A stretch of DNA of 64,000 nt from positions 62,001-126,000 of the forward strand of contig JBFHGR010000001.1 in NCBI GenBank assembly GCA_041583015.1. The letters are read 5' to 3'. The DNA is from Parvicella sp041583015 (GTDB lineage: Bacteria; Bacteroidota; Bacteroidia; Flavobacteriales_D; Parvicellaceae). The first letter of the stretch is position 1. The number at the start of each line of letters is the position of its first letter. A model generated the notes under the pieces. The model ran no database searches. It was not told the DNA's origin and saw only the letters and a program-made list of their open reading frames with translations. This document shows, one piece after another, positions 1-8,988 of the stretch. Made by a program: the position numbers and the translations under genes.

Positions 1-430
1 ATACATAATTAACCCAATTATTCTCAAATAAATGAATCACCGTGCCTGATAAAATCAAGACAACACCACATAAGATCTGCACAGCAAATTTCAATAAAGG
101 CTTTGTATCATAAGCATCATCTGCTAACCCCATTAAGAACGCCAGTGCTGTACTTGTCATAAGACCAATTGCTGTGGTATCTTGAAAAACCATAATTGGG
201 TCAAAAAACATTGAATAACAAGCGGTGGTTAGCAAAAAAGCAATGTAAAAAGAAATACCTCCAAGAGCCGGTTTGGACACGTTACTCCATCTTATAACAG
301 GACCTTCTTTATCTCTTATTCCAAGAGTAGTTGCAAATTTCAGAAAAATAGCATTGATGAAAAGACTAAAACAAACGATAGATACAAAAAAACTTGCATA
401 TACAATAAATATGTATTGAGTAGAATCCAT
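1..430 (-). CDS. WecA/MraY-type undecaprenyl-phosphate sugar-1-phosphate transferase, partial
   Basis: The N-terminal 143 residues are present; the rest lies beyond the window start. The family transfers a sugar-1-phosphate (often GlcNAc-1-P) from a UDP-sugar to undecaprenyl phosphate at the inner membrane and so begins a polysaccharide or O-antigen unit. Visible marks are an N-terminal membrane segment, the family segment KPALGGISF, and GLADDAYDTKP with the acidic pair that binds magnesium. Its ATG at 430 overlaps the stop of rfbC by one base (TAATG), so it is the last gene seen of the asnB-to-rfbC operon. Substrate sugar cannot be told. Assignment is by reading of motifs; the family is clear, the exact member is not. 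Confidence 0.85.
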   Translation of the reverse strand, partial: MDSTQYIFIVYASFFVSIVCFSLFINAIFLKFATTLGIRDKEGPVIRWSNVSKPALGGISFYIAFLLTTACYSMFFDPIMVFQDTTAIGLMTSTALAFLMGLADDAYDTKPLLKFAVQILCGVVLILSGTVIHLFENNWVNYV

Positions 431-987
431 TAAAATTTTGACTTAAATTCATTAAAGGCAACTCCATTTTTATCCTTTTCAGATATTATGGGGTCTTTTA
501 CATTCCACTCTATAGCTAAATCGCTATCATTCCATAGAATACAACCTTCTACTTCAGGATGATAATACTCTGTACACTTATAGGAGAATACTGTATTCGC
601 TTCCAAACTTAAAAAGCCATGGGCCATCCCTTGGGGAATCCAAAGCATTTTATGCTCAATCGCATCTAATTCTATAGAGAAATGGTCTCCATAAGTAGCA
701 GAATCTTTTCTGATATCAACAACGACATCCAACACACTTCCACTAATTACTCTTACCAATTTTCCTTGTGCAAATGGAGGGTTTTGAAAATGCAAACCTC
801 TTAACACACCTGCTTCTGATTTACTTTGATTGTCTTGAACAAACGATACATTCAAACCTGAAAGATCAATAAATTTCTGCAAATTAAAAGATTCAAAAAA
901 ATAACCTCTTTCATCCCCAAAAACTTTTGGTTCAAAAACCAAGAGGCCTTCTATATTTGTCTTTTCAATTTTCATTTGAGTCGACAA
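430..987 (-). CDS. rfbC: dTDP-4-dehydrorhamnose 3,5-epimerase
   Basis: Cytoplasmic epimerase acting on dTDP-4-keto-6-deoxyglucose in dTDP-L-rhamnose synthesis. At 185 residues it has the usual length. The cupin core is visible: an N-terminal DERGYF segment, RGLHFQNPP with the probable catalytic base His66, and the strand VVVDIRKDSATYG. It lies 11 bases after the Wzc-type kinase gene and overlaps the WecA-like gene by one base, so it is co-transcribed with polysaccharide assembly genes. rfbA and rfbB are not in this window; an RmlD-like reductase is found separately at 13467-14363. A rhamnose-like 6-deoxysugar in the polymer is an inference. Confidence 0.93.
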   Translation of the reverse strand: MSTQMKIEKTNIEGLLVFEPKVFGDERGYFFESFNLQKFIDLSGLNVSFVQDNQSKSEAGVLRGLHFQNPPFAQGKLVRVISGSVLDVVVDIRKDSATYGDHFSIELDAIEHKMLWIPQGMAHGFLSLEANTVFSYKCTEYYHPEVEGCILWNDSDLAIEWNVKDPIISEKDKNGVAFNEFKSKF

Positions 988-998
988 ATTTATAAAAC

Positions 999-3473
999 TT
1001 ATTTGTTCTTTTTGAAAAACTTTTTAAAACTACCCAATTTAGACGTATCTTCCTCCTCCGTATAGTAACCGCCATACGAACCTCCACCATAGCCATAACC
1101 GTAACCATAGCCGTAGCCATAACCATAATAACTACCGAAACCTTTTCGTTGAGTATCAACTCCATTTAGAATAACAGATAATTTTGAAATTCCATTTTCA
1201 TTTATTAATCTATCCACATTCTGGACAAAGTTTTTTCGAGAATATTCCGATCTAAAAATATAAACTGGATAGTCTACTTTTTTGATTATGGGTATTCCAT
1301 CAGTGACTAGACCTACAGGGGGGTTATCAATAATCACCATATCGTAGGTCTTTTTTAATTCATCTATTATCTCAAAAATCTTTCCATTTAATATTAATTC
1401 TGAAGGATTCGGGGGGATAGGACCAGCAGTAATGAAATCCAAGTTTTCAAGTGAACTTTGTCTTATACAAGACTTTATATCATCCTTTTCAATTAATAAA
1501 GTTGACATTCCACTTACATTCTCCACTCCAAAACCTAAATGAATTTTAGGCTTTCTCATATCCAAATCAAGGACTATTACCTTCTTACCTGAATATGCAA
1601 TAATTCCTGCTAAATTTAACGCCACGAAAGTCTTGCCTTCCCCCGAGATGGTACTTGTAATACCAAGAGTCTTGGGACCATCAAAATTTGACAAAAATTG
1701 CAAATTTGTTCTCACACTTCTAAATGCTTCCGATATCAAGGATTTGGGACTTTTATCTATTATAAGTTGAGATACAGGAATCTTACTTTTATAATTTGGA
1801 ATTATGCCTAAAATACCTATTGAAGCATGAGACATTTTTGTAATCTCGTTGAGCGTAGTTATTTTATCGTGAAGAATGTATTTAATCAAAACAATCACTA
1901 TAAAAATGAATAGCACTAATACGCTAACCACAATATAAATCAATTTAGTTCTTGGAGAAACAGGCACATTACTAACTTCGGCAAAATTCAACACTTCATT
2001 CTGCGTAGTTAAACCTGCAGTAGACAATCGATATTCAGTTTCCTTTTCTAATAAAATTGTATAATATTTATTATTTATTCCCAATACTCTATTTAACCTA
2101 GTTAATTCCAGCTCTTTCTCAGGTAAAGAATATAACTGACTCTCTAATAGATTTATTTGTTCAATTGTTGAAGTTATTTTTGCTTGATTTTGCTTACCTA
2201 CAACATCAATTGCCTTAAGAATCAATTTAATTTGCATTTTTATTTGAGCCTCCAATTGAATAACCTTGCTGTTTTCAAGTGTCACTGTATTGAGCATTTC
2301 ATTTCTCTCATCCACCATGTTCTTCAGGCTAACAATTAAGGATTGTAACGTTGTTTCAAAACTACGTCCTATCAATATTGGAATAATTTCTTCAATTTCA
2401 GTATTCACTCCAAACGTACTAACCTCCTTATCTATTTGCGCTAAAATACTAGCTTCAATTTGATATTGAGCCAATGACTGCTCTAACGCCCCTAACTGAT
2501 TCAAGTAAGAACTAGAAAGACCTGAAGTTCCTTTTAAGTCATTATCTTTTTGAAAAGCTTGAATTAATCGCTCATTATCTTTTAACCTACTTTCCACGGA
2601 GTCCTTCTGAATTCTTATAAATTCAACTACGTTATCAGAAGATATACTTTTTTTGTTTAATGTGTATGTATCAAAAACCGCTATTAAGTTATTAACGAAG
2701 TCAGCAGCAAACTTTGAATTTTCATGCTGCATTATAATTTGAATTGTTTTTGCTCCTGGATTCAACACATTAATATCCAATCCTTTATTAATTTCAGGCA
2801 GCAAATACTTGGGCGATTGCAGAACAAAAAGCAACCTGTCGGACACAACTTCAGCATTAAATTGGGCTGGGGAAATTAGTTTAAACTTAAATTTAAACTT
2901 ACCCATATCTACCTCAGTATTTTCCTTAAACTTACTAGATAACACAACTTTTTTATCTTCCCCAACTAAAACGTAATAATCACTTTTAGGCTCGACAAAA
3001 AAACGACTACCAATAACTGAAGAATCAATTATTTCTAAATCATAAATTATAAAACTATTATTTCCGTATTTATTATCTTCAAGAATTTGTCCTTTAGTAT
3101 AGTAGCCAACTTCAGCATCCATTTTTTCCAATGCCTTGTTAACCATCAATGGAGAACGCATTAATTCCACTTTAGTTTTTAATTCATCAGCTCCATCTGC
3201 TCCTCCATACGAAACATTCAAAATACTAGCCGCTTGATTAGTAACGTTTACCTGTATCACTGCCGAACTTTCATAGACCTTAGGTGTATAGCGTAAATAT
3301 AAATACGCCCCCATGACCCCTAAAAGTAAAATTAATCCAAATAACCAAAGTGACTTACGAATCAAAAATATAAATATTCCAAATTCAAAATCATTACTAA
3401 AATTTGTAATTCTTTGCTTATAACTTTCAAAACTTTCGTTCTGAGCGCTTGTATTCTCTTGTAGTGTAGACAT
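999..3473 (-). CDS. Wzc-type polysaccharide co-polymerase / tyrosine autokinase
   Basis: Inner-membrane BY-kinase that controls chain length and export of polysaccharide together with the Wza-type channel. The 824 residues show a Wzz domain with membrane segments near residues 40-62 and 505-530, a long periplasmic coiled-coil region between them, and a C-terminal ATPase with Walker A (SGEGKT, about residue 610), Walker A' (LDLDMRKPK) and Walker B (MVIIDNPP). The tail after residue 780 holds six Gly-Tyr pairs and in all about 11 tyrosines, the expected autophosphorylation cluster. Its ATG shares one base with the wza stop (TAATG), implying coupling. No partner low-molecular-weight phosphatase is seen in the window. 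Confidence 0.95.
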   Translation of the reverse strand: MSTLQENTSAQNESFESYKQRITNFSNDFEFGIFIFLIRKSLWLFGLILLLGVMGAYLYLRYTPKVYESSAVIQVNVTNQAASILNVSYGGADGADELKTKVELMRSPLMVNKALEKMDAEVGYYTKGQILEDNKYGNNSFIIYDLEIIDSSVIGSRFFVEPKSDYYVLVGEDKKVVLSSKFKENTEVDMGKFKFKFKLISPAQFNAEVVSDRLLFVLQSPKYLLPEINKGLDINVLNPGAKTIQIIMQHENSKFAADFVNNLIAVFDTYTLNKKSISSDNVVEFIRIQKDSVESRLKDNERLIQAFQKDNDLKGTSGLSSSYLNQLGALEQSLAQYQIEASILAQIDKEVSTFGVNTEIEEIIPILIGRSFETTLQSLIVSLKNMVDERNEMLNTVTLENSKVIQLEAQIKMQIKLILKAIDVVGKQNQAKITSTIEQINLLESQLYSLPEKELELTRLNRVLGINNKYYTILLEKETEYRLSTAGLTTQNEVLNFAEVSNVPVSPRTKLIYIVVSVLVLFIFIVIVLIKYILHDKITTLNEITKMSHASIGILGIIPNYKSKIPVSQLIIDKSPKSLISEAFRSVRTNLQFLSNFDGPKTLGITSTISGEGKTFVALNLAGIIAYSGKKVIVLDLDMRKPKIHLGFGVENVSGMSTLLIEKDDIKSCIRQSSLENLDFITAGPIPPNPSELILNGKIFEIIDELKKTYDMVIIDNPPVGLVTDGIPIIKKVDYPVYIFRSEYSRKNFVQNVDRLINENGISKLSVILNGVDTQRKGFGSYYGYGYGYGYGYGYGGGSYGGYYTEEEDTSKLGSFKKFFKKNK
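1089..1124 (-). repeat. Hexanucleotide Gly-Tyr tandem repeat in the kinase tail
   Basis: Six consecutive GGY-TAY codon pairs encode residues 784-795 of the tyrosine kinase. The units differ only at third positions. Gain or loss of a six-base unit by slippage would keep frame and change the number of tyrosines. Confidence 0.85.
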
Positions 3474-4249
3474 TATCTATTCGGCAACGTTTTAATGGTT
3501 ACATATAGCAATACACTAGAAGTAAATAGAGATATTATAGGTGTAATATCCTGTAAAATCTCTCTTGCTATATTGGCATTTGGCTCCACATAAATGATAT
3601 CATTTGCTTGAACAACCATGTCTCCATCATTTAAACCGTATATTGTACTTAAGTTAATCTTGTATATTTCTCTTTCTTCCTTCCCCTCAACTACCCTCAT
3701 CAGTTTAATAGTTTTAGCTTTACTATCTTTAGAAATCCCGCCTACTTGGGCTAAAACCTCCAACAAGGTTACCGTATTATTCTGCAATGTTACAACTTTT
3801 GCATTACTTCCTGTTCCCGGAAAAATTATTACCCTTTTATTTTTAACATTAAGTTGCAGAAATGGATCTACATAAAATTCTGAATACAATTCCTCTAAAT
3901 AATCTTGCGCTTCTCTGATTGTCTTACCTTTTAAATGAATATCTCCAAGAATTGGCAATTTAGCATTCCCAGATGGCTCAACCAAGTAGGAAACTGAAAG
4001 AGTTTGTCGTACCGCATTAGAACCAGAACCTCCGGTCCCTGAAGCAATATCTATTACAGCAAAACCGCCATTCGAATACAACCTAAAATCTAATAGATCT
4101 CCTTCTGATATTACATATTCCAAATTCTGCTCGGTTGGAATTTCATCAAACACAAAATCCTTAGGTGTTTTGAGCATTACGTGAGAATTAACGGTACAAC
4201 TGGCAAATAAGGAACCGATAACTATTATTATCATTAAAAAATTCTTCAT
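3473..4249 (-). CDS. Wza-type polysaccharide export lipoprotein (SLBB domain)
   Basis: Outer-membrane or periplasmic export channel component for capsule or exopolysaccharide. The 258 residues begin with a lipoprotein signal whose lipobox LFASC puts the lipidated cysteine at position 18. A poly_export domain (about 43-130, with SEGDLLDFRLY) and an SLBB-like beta-grasp region (about 150-215) follow. The C-terminus has a hydrophobic segment (about 236-256), as in other Bacteroidota members. A match to the -7 element TAGATTTG lies 18 bases upstream of the ATG, so this gene may be a second promoter point within the operon. It overlaps the kinase gene by one base. Confidence 0.93.
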   Translation of the reverse strand: MKNFLMIIIVIGSLFASCTVNSHVMLKTPKDFVFDEIPTEQNLEYVISEGDLLDFRLYSNGGFAVIDIASGTGGSGSNAVRQTLSVSYLVEPSGNAKLPILGDIHLKGKTIREAQDYLEELYSEFYVDPFLQLNVKNKRVIIFPGTGSNAKVVTLQNNTVTLLEVLAQVGGISKDSKAKTIKLMRVVEGKEEREIYKINLSTIYGLNDGDMVVQANDIIYVEPNANIAREILQDITPIISLFTSSVLLYVTIKTLPNR

Positions 4250-4267
4250 ATTTTATATTTTCGTAAG

Positions 4268-4275
4268 CAAATCTA
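4268..4275 (-). promoter_or_regulatory. Candidate -7 promoter element before the wza-type gene
   Basis: On the minus strand this reads TAGATTTG, an exact match to the Bacteroidota consensus TAnnTTTG, 18 bases before the ATG at 4249. No convincing -33 TTG was found at the right spacing, so the site is only a candidate. Confidence 0.45.
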
Positions 4276-4307
4276 TAACATTTTTTCAAAATAGAAAGCA
4301 CTTTGAG

Positions 4308-5465
4308 TTACAAAGTTAAATTCATTCCAGCATCGTATATCTCTTTTACATCCTTAATAAGCCTTGTATAATGGAAATTTGTGAATACATGCCCGCCATT
4401 TAACGACATTGACTTTCTCAACTCAGGGTTTTCAACCAATCTTTTTAAATTCAAAACATAACTATTCAAATCACCAACATCACTCAGAAATGCTGTTTCG
4501 TTTTTTAATACTACATTCTCTATCCCTCCAACATTAGTAGAAACAATTGGTCTGCTAGATGCTTGTGCTTCAATTAAACTTACTGGTGTTCCTTCATTCT
4601 TGGATGTTAGGCAAATAATATCCAATCCTGCATTAACTATATCAACACTTTTTTGCCAACTTGTAAATATTACATTTTCTATCTTTTCCTCCTTCACATA
4701 ATCTTCTAGTTCTGATCGTAATTCACCATCACCTACAATTACATATTTAACCTTGACGTTAGTAGTGTCATTAATCTTTTTGGCAACATCCAAGAAAAAC
4801 TGATGATTCTTTATAGGCACCAATCTACCTACAATTCCAACGGCTACTTCATCATCCGCAATTCCCCACTCAGATCTAAAAGATTTTCTCTTCACTTCTT
4901 GATCCTCTCGGAATCTATTCAAATCAAAACCAAGTGGAACAATCTTAATTTTATCAGGAGCACATATTTTGTGCTCCAAACTCAATTCTCGTTTTTGAAT
5001 ATCACTTATCGCAATAATATTGGTAGACTTTTTGGCTAGGTATCTTTCAACGTTTTTATACACCTTAGTCTTTGTATTTCCAAAATAAGAATGAAATACA
5101 TGTCCATGAAAAGTATGATAAATCTGAGGAACCTTCATTTTATGTGCAGCCAGCCTTCCTATTGCTCCAGCTTTAGAGGCATGAGTATGAACTATGTCTG
5201 GCTTGAAATCTCCAATTAGTTCTTTTATTTTCTGATAAGCAATTCTATCTTGTTTAAAATTAACTTCCCTTTTCATTTCAGGAATAATTATGGGTTTTAA
5301 ACCCAAACTATCTAGAATAAACTCAGAACTATCTTCAGACTCATCCTTGGCTCCGCCTACTAATAACGTTTCATAATCTGGCGCCAAATATTTTGACAAA
5401 TATGCTGCATTATATGTTGGACCTCCGATATTGAATCTATTAATTATCCTTAAAACTTTTGGCAT
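4308..5465 (-). CDS. GT4 family glycosyltransferase
   Basis: Probable retaining glycosyltransferase (GT-B fold) adding a sugar to the lipid-linked polysaccharide unit in the cytoplasm. The N-terminus MPKVLRIINRFNIGG is a typical first Rossmann strand with glycine loop; the acceptor domain contains DIVHTHASKAGAIGRLAA and FHGHVFHSYF, and the C-terminal half carries VGIVGRLVPIKNH and the donor-site segment KNEGTPVSLIEAQA. The frame is open upstream to 5519, but that extension lies inside asnB and is not typical, so the ATG at 5465, three bases after the asnB stop, is chosen (385 residues). Donor and acceptor sugars are unknown. Confidence 0.9.
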   Translation of the reverse strand: MPKVLRIINRFNIGGPTYNAAYLSKYLAPDYETLLVGGAKDESEDSSEFILDSLGLKPIIIPEMKREVNFKQDRIAYQKIKELIGDFKPDIVHTHASKAGAIGRLAAHKMKVPQIYHTFHGHVFHSYFGNTKTKVYKNVERYLAKKSTNIIAISDIQKRELSLEHKICAPDKIKIVPLGFDLNRFREDQEVKRKSFRSEWGIADDEVAVGIVGRLVPIKNHQFFLDVAKKINDTTNVKVKYVIVGDGELRSELEDYVKEEKIENVIFTSWQKSVDIVNAGLDIICLTSKNEGTPVSLIEAQASSRPIVSTNVGGIENVVLKNETAFLSDVGDLNSYVLNLKRLVENPELRKSMSLNGGHVFTNFHYTRLIKDVKEIYDAGMNLTL

Positions 5466-5467
5466 TT

Positions 5468-7339
5468 CTAATTGTAATAATAATTTGACAACCATCTTTG
5501 AAAACCAAGTAATGCCCATGTATTATACACGGCATCTCCTGGATTAGATGAATATAATTTCTTTTGAATATGTGCTACTTCCTCCCAATTTAAAAATCCT
5601 TGAGACTCAATTAAGTCACGATTAAAAACTTCTTGAAGTAATGTTTCTTTAAGTTCTACATTAAACCACTTTCTAAGTGGCACCTCAAAGCCATGCTTTC
5701 CACGATTAAAAATTTCCTGTGGTAGTTCGTCTTTAAAAGCATCTTTTAATATTCTTTTTCTATCTCCTTTGGCTATTTTAAAATCGCTAGGCATAGAAAA
5801 AACTAAATCTACCAATCTATAATCTAAAAAGGGAGTTCGTACCTCAAGGCTGTTTGCCATACTCATGGCATCAACCTTTCTTAACATATCTCCTTCTAAA
5901 ACCAACTTGAAATCTCGATATAAATAACCATTAAAGTCTTTTACACCTGTGTTTAAATAGGATAACTCATCGCGTAAATTGAATTTCTCTGTAGTTAATT
6001 TCTCCGAAGAAAGCGTTTCCATAAATGAAGCCCATTCCACATACCTATCCGAAGATGAAAGTTTTAACCCTTCAGAAAACTTACCTAACTTCCTCCCTAT
6101 ATTTCCAAGTTTAGAATCTCTAGATGCTGGGAGTAAATTGCTTGCTACTCCTCCAAATGTCTTTACTAAGTTATTCTTAACTCCTCCCCTATCTGCCAGC
6201 CACAATGCTTCATGCTTGTTATACCCACTAAACAATTCATCGGCACCGTCTCCTGATAATGCTACGGTCACTTTATTTCTAGTTTCCTTAGAAAGGATAA
6301 ACATGTTCAATGCCGAACTATCTGCGAAAGGCTCATCAAAATAAGCCAAAGCATCTTCATAATGTTCCAATAAGTCGGAATTGGACAGCGAATATACAGT
6401 ATGATTTGACTTGATGTTCTTGGCAACTAAATTGGCGAAATTCGTCTCGTCAAAATAAGGTTCATCCTTGAAACCAATAGAAAAAGTATTCAAATGCTTT
6501 GTGTGCTTTGCAGCAATGGTGCTGACAACACTACTATCTATCCCTCCACTGAGAAAAGAACCCAGTGGTACATCAGCAATCATTCTTAATTGAGTTGCAT
6601 CATCTAATAAATTATAAACTTCTTTTTTGGCTGCTTCATAGTTTCCTTGAAAAGGTTTTGCTTCCAAATCAATTTCATAGTACTTTTCTTTCTTAATTCC
6701 GGAAGCAGTAATTTTCAAATATTCACCACCATTTAATTTTCTCACATTGGTAAGAATAGTGTATGGAGCAGGAATGTAATTGAACTTAAAATAATATTGT
6801 AACGAACTTTTGTCTATTTCTTTATTTTTTAAAAATGGCATTACCGCCTTTATTTCAGACCCGAAAATCACCGTATTGTCTTCTAGGTGATAAATAAGTG
6901 GTTTGATACCATACCTATCTCTTGCCAATAGACTTTCTCCTGTTTTTTGATCATAAAAGCAAAAAGCAAAAAAGCCATTCAACTCACAAAGTGCTTTCTC
7001 TCCTTTAGCAATCAATAAATGCAGCAATACCTCTGTATCTGAATGTGTGCGAAAAGTAACACCTTCGGCTTCCAAGTTTTTTCTTAGCGTTTGAAAATTA
7101 AAAATTTCACCATTAAAAACGATGCAATATCTCTTAGATTCATCCCAAAAAGGTTGATTAGCAGATTCCGAAGTATCAATGATAGAAAGACGCGCATGAC
7201 CTAAAGCAACTTTATCATTTTGATAAGCACTTTGAAAATCAGGACCTCTTTTAGCAAGTCTTTCTAAACTTATTCTCATAAATTTCGTAAGCACCTCCGT
7301 ATTTAAGGAATGATTTATTACACCAACAATTCCACACAT
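5468..7339 (-). CDS. asnB: Asparagine synthase (glutamine-hydrolysing)
   Basis: Converts aspartate, glutamine and ATP to asparagine, or in polysaccharide loci amidates a sugar acid. The start is fixed by the Ntn-hydrolase nucleophile Cys2 (MCGIVG). The glutaminase domain fills about residues 1-200 (RGPDFQ, NGEIFN), and the synthetase domain has the PP-loop SGGIDSS near residue 260 and SGDGADELFSGY. At 623 residues it is of normal length. It is the first gene of the minus-strand polysaccharide operon, which favours a role in sugar or uronic-acid amidation, but ordinary asparagine synthesis cannot be excluded. A near-consensus -7 element ends four bases before the ATG. Confidence 0.93.
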   Translation of the reverse strand: MCGIVGVINHSLNTEVLTKFMRISLERLAKRGPDFQSAYQNDKVALGHARLSIIDTSESANQPFWDESKRYCIVFNGEIFNFQTLRKNLEAEGVTFRTHSDTEVLLHLLIAKGEKALCELNGFFAFCFYDQKTGESLLARDRYGIKPLIYHLEDNTVIFGSEIKAVMPFLKNKEIDKSSLQYYFKFNYIPAPYTILTNVRKLNGGEYLKITASGIKKEKYYEIDLEAKPFQGNYEAAKKEVYNLLDDATQLRMIADVPLGSFLSGGIDSSVVSTIAAKHTKHLNTFSIGFKDEPYFDETNFANLVAKNIKSNHTVYSLSNSDLLEHYEDALAYFDEPFADSSALNMFILSKETRNKVTVALSGDGADELFSGYNKHEALWLADRGGVKNNLVKTFGGVASNLLPASRDSKLGNIGRKLGKFSEGLKLSSSDRYVEWASFMETLSSEKLTTEKFNLRDELSYLNTGVKDFNGYLYRDFKLVLEGDMLRKVDAMSMANSLEVRTPFLDYRLVDLVFSMPSDFKIAKGDRKRILKDAFKDELPQEIFNRGKHGFEVPLRKWFNVELKETLLQEVFNRDLIESQGFLNWEEVAHIQKKLYSSNPGDAVYNTWALLGFQRWLSNYYYN

Positions 7340-7343
7340 ACTA

Positions 7344-7351
7344 CAAACTTG
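7344..7351 (-). promoter_or_regulatory. Candidate -7 promoter element of asnB
   Basis: The minus strand reads CAAGTTTG, one mismatch from TAnnTTTG, ending four bases before the asnB ATG. If used, transcription would start at or next to the start codon. Confidence 0.35.
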
Positions 7352-7410
7352 CGAAAAAAATAGTCTTTAAAACATTTTTTTTCGATAAATGACTAACAAT
7401 TAATTATCAT

Positions 7411-7418
7411 TAACTTTG
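7411..7418 (+). promoter_or_regulatory. Candidate -7 promoter element of dacB
   Basis: TAACTTTG matches TAnnTTTG exactly and ends three bases before the ATG at 7422. The TTG at 7416-7418, an apparent upstream start codon, is part of this element. Confidence 0.5.
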
Positions 7419-7421
7419 ACT

Positions 7422-8933
7422 ATGACCAAAATACTCCTTACCATATTATTGTCAAATCTAATACTTTCAAGTTTTTCGCAAGACCGCTCCGTAAGAGATC
7501 CTCGCGAAGTTCGTGAAATCCCAGAACCTAGTTCAATTGAAAAAGCATTAGATAAATTAGTGACCGACCCAACATTAAAAAACGCCTCTCTTAGTTTTTA
7601 TGTATATGACGCTACTAATGACATCATGATTGAAGAACACAATGGCAATACAAGCCTAGTTACTGCATCTACGATGAAAGTTGTAACAACAGCAACAGCG
7701 CTTCAGTACATGAGTTCCTATCATAAATTTACAACAACACTATCTTATGACGGATACATAGATACAAATTGTACTTTGCATGGAAATGTGTACATCGAAG
7801 GTGGTGGAGACCCAACATTGGGCAGCAAGTATTTTCAAAAAGGTGATCAAGATTTTATGGATGATTGGATTCAAGTTATAAAAAACTTAGGGATTCATCA
7901 TATCAATGGTAAAATCATAGGTGACGACAGTTATTTTTCTGATGAATTTGTACCTTCCACGTGGGGATGGGGTGATATGGGTAATTACTATGGCGCAGGT
8001 GTATCAGGGTTATCTATCTATGACAACACTACTACATTTTCATTCAAGGCTGGACCAGAAAACAATGACAAGACAGAAGTAGAATGTTTTGAACCGTATG
8101 TTCCTGGCCTTACGATAGACAATAGAGTTTTAGCTGGAAACACAACCAAAGATGAAGCTTACATCTACGGAGGACCGTATGATAATTATAGACTAATCAA
8201 AGGAAGAATTCCAAAAGGAGCTGAAGATTTTGAGGTTAAAGGCGCTACACATGACCCTGCTTATGTTGCCGCTTTCACATTGGAGTCTAAACTTTGGAAA
8301 AATGGAATTCCCGTTTCTGGACAAGCAACAACGGTTAGAGAACTTTCCATTCATGAAAAATTAGACACAATTAAAAGAACAGAGTTTCACGAAACCAAAT
8401 CTCCTAGTTTAAGCCAAATTGTCTATTGGACAAATTTGATTTCAAACAACTTATATGCTGAGCATTTACTTAAACACATTGGAGTTGAGAAATACCACAA
8501 TGGTTCTGTTTTTTCAGGAACTACTGCAGTCAATGATTACTGGACTAGTAAAGGTGTAGATATGCAAGGCTTCAATATGAATGACGGAAGCGGGCTAAGC
8601 AGAGCAAATGCAATTTCTGCAAAGCAATTGGTTGAGATATTGACTTACATGAAAAAGAGCAGTAAGTATTTTGACACATTCTACTCTTCTTTACCAAATG
8701 CAGGAAAAACAGGTACACTAAAATCATACGGAAAAGGCACAAAAATATATAATAACTTAAGGGCTAAAAGTGGCACAATGACTCGAGTAAAAAGTTTTGC
8801 TGGTTACGTAAAAAGTGCCGATGGGAAGGATTTAGTTTTTGCCATTATCGCCAACAATTATACTTGCACTACTGCTCAAATCGGCAGAAAACTCGAAAAA
8901 CTAATGATTTCATTGGGAGAATTTAAGCAATAA
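7422..8933 (+). CDS. dacB: D-alanyl-D-alanine carboxypeptidase/endopeptidase, PBP4 type
   Basis: Periplasmic class C penicillin-binding protein that trims peptidoglycan peptides or cuts cross-links. A signal peptide ends near LSSFSQ. The three active-site motifs are present: SxxK as S83-T-M-K86, SxN as S341-N-N, and KTG-type as K449-S-G. The large insertion between the first two motifs, typical of PBP4, is also present, giving 503 residues. The ATG at 7422 is chosen over the TTG at 7416 because the latter lies inside the promoter element. The gene is alone on the plus strand; its stop codon abuts the terminator hairpin of the convergent operon. Confidence 0.95.
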   Translation: MTKILLTILLSNLILSSFSQDRSVRDPREVREIPEPSSIEKALDKLVTDPTLKNASLSFYVYDATNDIMIEEHNGNTSLVTASTMKVVTTATALQYMSSYHKFTTTLSYDGYIDTNCTLHGNVYIEGGGDPTLGSKYFQKGDQDFMDDWIQVIKNLGIHHINGKIIGDDSYFSDEFVPSTWGWGDMGNYYGAGVSGLSIYDNTTTFSFKAGPENNDKTEVECFEPYVPGLTIDNRVLAGNTTKDEAYIYGGPYDNYRLIKGRIPKGAEDFEVKGATHDPAYVAAFTLESKLWKNGIPVSGQATTVRELSIHEKLDTIKRTEFHETKSPSLSQIVYWTNLISNNLYAEHLLKHIGVEKYHNGSVFSGTTAVNDYWTSKGVDMQGFNMNDGSGLSRANAISAKQLVEILTYMKKSSKYFDTFYSSLPNAGKTGTLKSYGKGTKIYNNLRAKSGTMTRVKSFAGYVKSADGKDLVFAIIANNYTCTTAQIGRKLEKLMISLGEFKQ

Positions 8934-8962
8934 AAAAAGGTCGTCCAAGAATTGAACGACCT
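8932..8962 (-). terminator. Rho-independent terminator of the ten-gene operon
   Basis: A seven-base-pair stem (AGGTCGT/ACGACCT, 8938-8944 with 8956-8962) is followed on the minus strand by a run of seven T. It lies 26 bases past the acyl-CoA dehydrogenase stop. The T-run overlaps the dacB stop codon. No T-run follows in the plus direction. Confidence 0.8.
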
Positions 8963-8988
8963 GATTATAAATAACGGTTGAAGAACTA

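Noticed and set aside
965..1165. Open frame of 66 codons with many Met-Val-Ala repeats inside the tyrosine kinase gene
   Set aside because: It is the shifted-frame reading of the Gly-Tyr hexanucleotide repeat, with no independent support.
5466..5519. N-terminal extension of the GT4 gene to an ATG at 5519
   Set aside because: It would overlap asnB by 52 bases and add a hydrophobic stretch not usual in the family; the ATG at 5465 gives the typical N-terminus.
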